Assembly (NCBI RefSeq): GCF_003347605.1
Contig: NZ_QDFZ01000023.1
Location: forward strand, 18,545 to 82,544
Length of the DNA: 64,000 bases
Reading direction: 5' to 3'
Origin: Chryseobacterium sp. KLBC 52
GTDB taxonomy: Bacteria > Bacteroidota > Bacteroidia > Flavobacteriales > Weeksellaceae
Below, in pieces: positions 60,442-64,000 of this stretch (the first letter of the stretch is position 1; every line of letters starts with the position of its first letter). The position numbers were made by a program, and so were the translations under genes. Under the pieces are notes generated by a model. The model made no database searches, was not told where the DNA came from, and saw only the letters and a program-made list of their open reading frames with translations.

Positions 60442-60855
60442 AATTTAAAAGGTATTTTAAGGTTAAAATTGGGTTGGCTAAGACAATTAATTTCCCGGGA
60501 TTCTTTATCTTATCTCTAATGCAAAGGTACTGGCGCACAGCGACAAAACTCGTCGTATTAAAATTTTTTTCCTTCTTTTTCCTTCTTTTTTTTTAATTTT
60601 TTCTGATTGATTTTTATATGAATACACCGGATAAAAGCGAACAGAAATAGTTTGCATTCGACGGCTGATTTTGTATAAATAATCCCTCAAAAAAAATCTG
60701 CAGCTATTAAGTAATAATAACTGCAGACATGTGATTGATTTATATTGTTTTTTCCACGCCGGCGAAAATACTAATGCCGGAAAGCGAGTGATAAATTGTA
60801 ACCGAGGATTCTATAGGATATTAATTTCATATCGAATTGATCCCTTTATTTTTCA
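60442..60855. other. Gap with a -7 element
   Basis: No gene seen. TACCTTTG (complement of 60522-60529) fits a -7 box for the surface protein, 80 bases upstream of its start, without a clear -33 TTG. A pyrimidine-rich run (TTTTTTCCTTCTTTTTCC) lies at about 60566-60595. Confidence 0.4.
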
Positions 60856-61974
60856 TTATTTTTCAGACATTTTAAGTTGATCAGCTTCTTCTCTCCATTT
60901 TTTTGCCTGAACGTCATCTCCAACTTTTTGATACAAACGGGCCAGAGTATCGACATTATAATAGTTTTTATTTTTCCTTACAGATTCTTGTGCCCATAAA
61001 ATCGCTTTTTCCAAAGAAGATTTTGTATTTACATTTTCAGAAAAATACCATGCTGCTCTGGTAAGGTCTTCATCGCTGGCTGTAGAATATTCTTTATAAG
61101 CTTCAAGCATTAATGCTTCGAAAGTCGCAATATCTTTTTGTGACAGAGCGTTATAAGCCTTACATTTCAATAATTCCTTTTGCGCTTCTTCTTTACTTAA
61201 AAACTTGCTGGCTTCAGCCAGATAGCTATCATCAGTAAATTTATTTGGATCATGTTGAAAACGATAGAAAAGAGTGTTTGTTTTAATTTTTTTATCTATA
61301 GCATTATACTCTTCTTCCGAAATAGCTTTTAGGATAATTGATTTTTTTTCCTGGAAAAAATTATACAGTTGAGATGCTGTACCAATGATATTTGATGTTA
61401 ATAATTTAACATCAGCTTTATCTATCTGATTTTTAGAACTGAAATACCTTTCAAAAACCTTAAATGCAAAATCTTGATCCGACCTAACAGTTAAATTTAT
61501 CAGATTTTTCAAAAAGTCCGGGTTATTTTCTCCTTTCTCAAATTTCTCTTTGAGTGTCGAAATATTTTTATTAGGATCCTGTGCATTCTTTCCGACTTGA
61601 ATAAAACCATTTTCATCGTGTGAGCCTGAATCTCTGAATATTTCTTTACCTGTACTATCAATAAACAGGTATGTTGGATAAGAATCGATCTTATATTTTT
61701 TTTTCAGTTGAATTCCCTCTCCTTTTTCCATATCAATTTTTACATTAATAAAATTATCATTATAATAATTTCCTACATTGGAAGATGGAAAAACATTTTT
61801 TGCCATTAATTTACATGGTGCACACCATGAAGTGTAGGCATCAATAAAGATAAGTTTATTTTCTTTCTTAGCTTTAGCTTTAGCCAAAGAAAGGCTGGTT
61901 TCTTCAAATTTAATTCCCTGAGCATAAAAACATGCTCCAAAAATGATTAACGATAAGATGATTAACTTTTTCAT
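60856..61974 (-). CDS. Periplasmic thioredoxin-like protein with helical tail
   Basis: 372 residues with a signal peptide (MKKLIILSLIIFGACFYAQG). A thioredoxin domain (about 22-140) has the active site W50-CAPC at 51-54, plus IDMEKGEGIQLKKKYKID and SYPTYLFIDSTGKEI (the cis-Pro loop). The remaining 230 residues are helical, TPR-like. It follows the DsbD gene with a gap of only 7 bases, so DsbD probably supplies its electrons and the two work in periplasmic disulfide reduction. The tail may bind client proteins. Confidence 0.9.
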   Translation of the reverse strand: MKKLIILSLIIFGACFYAQGIKFEETSLSLAKAKAKKENKLIFIDAYTSWCAPCKLMAKNVFPSSNVGNYYNDNFINVKIDMEKGEGIQLKKKYKIDSYPTYLFIDSTGKEIFRDSGSHDENGFIQVGKNAQDPNKNISTLKEKFEKGENNPDFLKNLINLTVRSDQDFAFKVFERYFSSKNQIDKADVKLLTSNIIGTASQLYNFFQEKKSIILKAISEEEYNAIDKKIKTNTLFYRFQHDPNKFTDDSYLAEASKFLSKEEAQKELLKCKAYNALSQKDIATFEALMLEAYKEYSTASDEDLTRAAWYFSENVNTKSSLEKAILWAQESVRKNKNYYNVDTLARLYQKVGDDVQAKKWREEADQLKMSEK

Positions 61975-61981
61975 ACTTTTT

Positions 61982-64000
61982 TTATTTAGAATTTTTATTT
62001 TTTTTGTAATAATTCACTCCGCATTCCAGGAATTTTTTGAAATCCTCTTTAGACATATATCCTGAAACAGGAGCGTTGATGACTTTTCCGTCCGGAGTGA
62101 TTAAAGCATAGTGAGGTTGAGAGTTATTATTGAAGTTCACCTGCTGGAATAAACTCCATCTGTCTCCAATTGTATTTACTTTTTTGATTTGTCCGTCTCC
62201 AAGGTCGATTTTGGTTTTCTGATCCTCAGGAAGTTCTTCTTTGTCGTCTACATAGAGAGAAGCCAGTACTACATCGTTCTGAAGAATCGATAAGATATCC
62301 GGATCGCTCCATACAAATTCCTCCATTTTTCTACAGTTTTCACACCCGTAACCTGTGAAGTCGACCAGGATGGGTTTGTCTTCTTTTTTGGCCCGTTCCA
62401 CTGCTTTGAAGTAGTCGTGTTCCGGATGCATTCCTAAAATCCCGTCTTTTTCATTATGGAAATAGCTTACGTTCATTGGAGGTAAAATTCCACTTAATAA
62501 CTGAAGTTTTGGACGGTCTGATGGGATTAACCCTTGAACCAGATAGATCACAAAACCAATTCCCAATACCCCTAATATTTTTCTGGTGACAGAGGTTTTA
62601 GGCTTTTCATCATCATGAGGGAATCTGATCAATCCTAATAAATAGATGGCTAATCCTAAGGCGATAATAATCCAGATCGCAATGAAAAGTTCTCTTTTTA
62701 AGAAGAATGTTTTGGATACAAGATCTGCTTTAGACAAGAATTTCAATGCTAATGCCAGTTCTACGAATCCTAAAACAACTTTTACCGTATTCATCCATCC
62801 TCCGGATTTCGGAAGACTTTGTAATGCCTGCGGGAATAATGCCAGCAATCCAAAAATAATTGCCCATGCCAGCCCGAATCCTGCCAACGCAAAAGTCAAC
62901 AGCATCGGAACGTTGGATGAACCTGTTACTGCGCTTCCCAGTAAACTTCCTAAAATAGGTCCTGTACATGAGAAAGAAACAATTACCAGGGTCAATGCCA
63001 TAAAGAAAATACCGATAATTCCTCCTGCCTCTTCTGCTTTGGAAGATTTGTTGGCAATAGAACTTGGTAAAGTAATATCATAATACCCGAAGAAACTTCC
63101 GGCAAAGAAGATGAATATGATAAAGAACGCAATATTCAGCCATACACTGGTCGAAATCTCGTTGAAGATATTTCCGGCGATTCCATCAATAATATGGAAA
63201 GGAATACTTAGTAAAACGAAGATAAGAAGAATGAAAAACCCATAAATAAGAGCATCCCTTTTCCCTTTTGCTTTGTCCTTACTTCCTTTTGTAAAGAATG
63301 AAACGGTAAGTGGAATCATCGGGAAAACGCATGGCGTAAGCAAAGCAATTAATCCTCCGATAAATCCTAAGAATAGATACGTCCAGTAATTTTCATCCAC
63401 CTTGGTAGAGGCGGTACCACAATCCGTCAATGGTTTTTTGAAATTAATACTTTCAATTTTCAGCTGCTTGGGATCCAGTTTTGAAGTTTCTGTGATCGTA
63501 GCTTCTGTTTTTGCAGGATTTTCAGTTACCGTCTCCGTTATTTTTACAGAGTCTTTTGCAGGACCTGCAGTTTCCTCGGTCGTAGCCTCTTCCGTTACTC
63601 CTTTTGGCGTAACTTTTTGATTGAATTCTAAAGTATTGGGAGCGAGACAAACTCTGTCGTCACAGGTCTGATACGTAATCTCAGAAGTGACATCTGCGGG
63701 TTTTGTCGGATCTTTTAATTTAAATTTCTGCTTAAATCCTGCAGAATTGGAGTAGAAAACAATTGTTCCTCCAAACGCTTCAGAAAATTCTTCATGCTTT
63801 TTACCTACTTCGGTAAATTTTCCGATCAACTCGATATTCTTTCCTGTTACTTTATACTCGGTCGGAATTCCGGTATCTTCCGGTAGATCTTTAGAGTAAA
63901 TGTGCCATCCGCTTTCCATAGTAGCATTCAATACCGCTTCGTATTGATTATTCCCCAGGTCGTTGATGGTGAATTTAAACTTTACAGGATTTTTTATCTG
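61982..64000 (-). CDS. dsbD: Protein-disulfide reductase DsbD, 5' end off the window
   Basis: Open from the right edge, so the start is missing; 673 codons visible. An N-terminal DsbD-alpha domain (NPVKFKFTINDLGNNQYEAV, WHIYSKDLPEDTGIPTEY) includes a redox pair in YQTCDDRVCLAPN. A Thr/Glu-rich linker follows, then eight membrane helices with GGLIALLTPCVFPMIPLTV and FSCTGPILGSLLG (transmembrane Cys). A C-terminal thioredoxin domain has DFTGYGCENCRKMEE. It carries electrons from cytoplasmic thioredoxin to the periplasm. The gene for its likely partner follows 7 bases on. Confidence 0.95.
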   Translation of the reverse strand, partial: QIKNPVKFKFTINDLGNNQYEAVLNATMESGWHIYSKDLPEDTGIPTEYKVTGKNIELIGKFTEVGKKHEEFSEAFGGTIVFYSNSAGFKQKFKLKDPTKPADVTSEITYQTCDDRVCLAPNTLEFNQKVTPKGVTEEATTEETAGPAKDSVKITETVTENPAKTEATITETSKLDPKQLKIESINFKKPLTDCGTASTKVDENYWTYLFLGFIGGLIALLTPCVFPMIPLTVSFFTKGSKDKAKGKRDALIYGFFILLIFVLLSIPFHIIDGIAGNIFNEISTSVWLNIAFFIIFIFFAGSFFGYYDITLPSSIANKSSKAEEAGGIIGIFFMALTLVIVSFSCTGPILGSLLGSAVTGSSNVPMLLTFALAGFGLAWAIIFGLLALFPQALQSLPKSGGWMNTVKVVLGFVELALALKFLSKADLVSKTFFLKRELFIAIWIIIALGLAIYLLGLIRFPHDDEKPKTSVTRKILGVLGIGFVIYLVQGLIPSDRPKLQLLSGILPPMNVSYFHNEKDGILGMHPEHDYFKAVERAKKEDKPILVDFTGYGCENCRKMEEFVWSDPDILSILQNDVVLASLYVDDKEELPEDQKTKIDLGDGQIKKVNTIGDRWSLFQQVNFNNNSQPHYALITPDGKVINAPVSGYMSKEDFKKFLECGVNYYKKNKNSK

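Noticed and set aside
60505..60690. 61-codon minus-strand frame
   Set aside because: It spans a pyrimidine run and the candidate -7 box of the surface-protein gene.

Overview
The window looks like chromosomal DNA of a Chryseobacterium-type flavobacterium (Bacteroidota, Weeksellaceae). The evidence is low GC, promoters of the Bacteroidota type (TTG, about 19-20 bases, then TAnnTTTG), a short RpoD lacking region 1.1, an ATP synthase beta subunit carrying the Bacteroidota insertion, a type IX secretion cargo protein, a subtype-iii T6SS gene set, and a chromosomal B1 metallo-beta-lactamase that reads like the IND/CGB enzymes of the C. indologenes/C. gleum group. Both edges cut genes: an acyltransferase on the left and a DsbD-type disulfide reductase on the right. 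No rRNA, tRNA, IS element, prophage or CRISPR array was seen.

Layout. 1-12 kb: acyltransferase, ribF, atpD-atpC, a radical SAM/B12 protein, an EamA exporter, and a PLP-enzyme pair that I read as the first two steps of sulfonolipid (capnine) synthesis. 12-22 kb: two GT-C membrane proteins (DUF2723 and an ArnT-like one), DUF1697, kdsA and a TonB-dependent receptor. 22-26 kb: a copper module (HYC_CC_PP protein, DUF3347 protein, multicopper oxidase with two metal-binding N-domains and a CopB-like C-terminal barrel). 26-33 kb: S9 peptidase, flavin monooxygenase, GNAT, a lipoprotein, rpoD and an S1/P1 nuclease. 33.6-36.7 kb: tssG-tssN-tssK, three T6SS genes with no other T6SS gene nearby. 36.8-42 kb: class V aminotransferase, metallo-beta-lactamase, a DtxR/MntR-type regulator and a threonine aldolase.

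42-64 kb: a TIM-barrel-like secreted protein; an ArsR regulator followed by SRPBCC, YdeI/DUF1801, DoxX and DUF4256 genes; the tail-specific protease; a methyltransferase; YdcF; a second EamA exporter; a VOC protein; a degraded region with gene remnants; DUF6624, DoxX-like, DUF2625 and phosphotransferase genes; a BspA-type T9SS-secreted surface protein; and a thioredoxin-like/DsbD pair.

The most unusual feature of the DNA is its intergenic architecture. Several unrelated repeat families are amplified in tandem (periods near 389, 114, 153, 320 and 69 bases), and they often start at or include the 3' end of a neighbouring gene. Other gaps hold inverted-repeat elements of 40-160 bases. A degraded second copy of the ArsR start-and-operator region lies upstream of the protease. 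I see no wholly new enzymatic system. The best leads are the isolated T6SS trio, the copper oxidase-barrel fusion, the sulfonolipid pair and the gene-3'-end tandem repeats.
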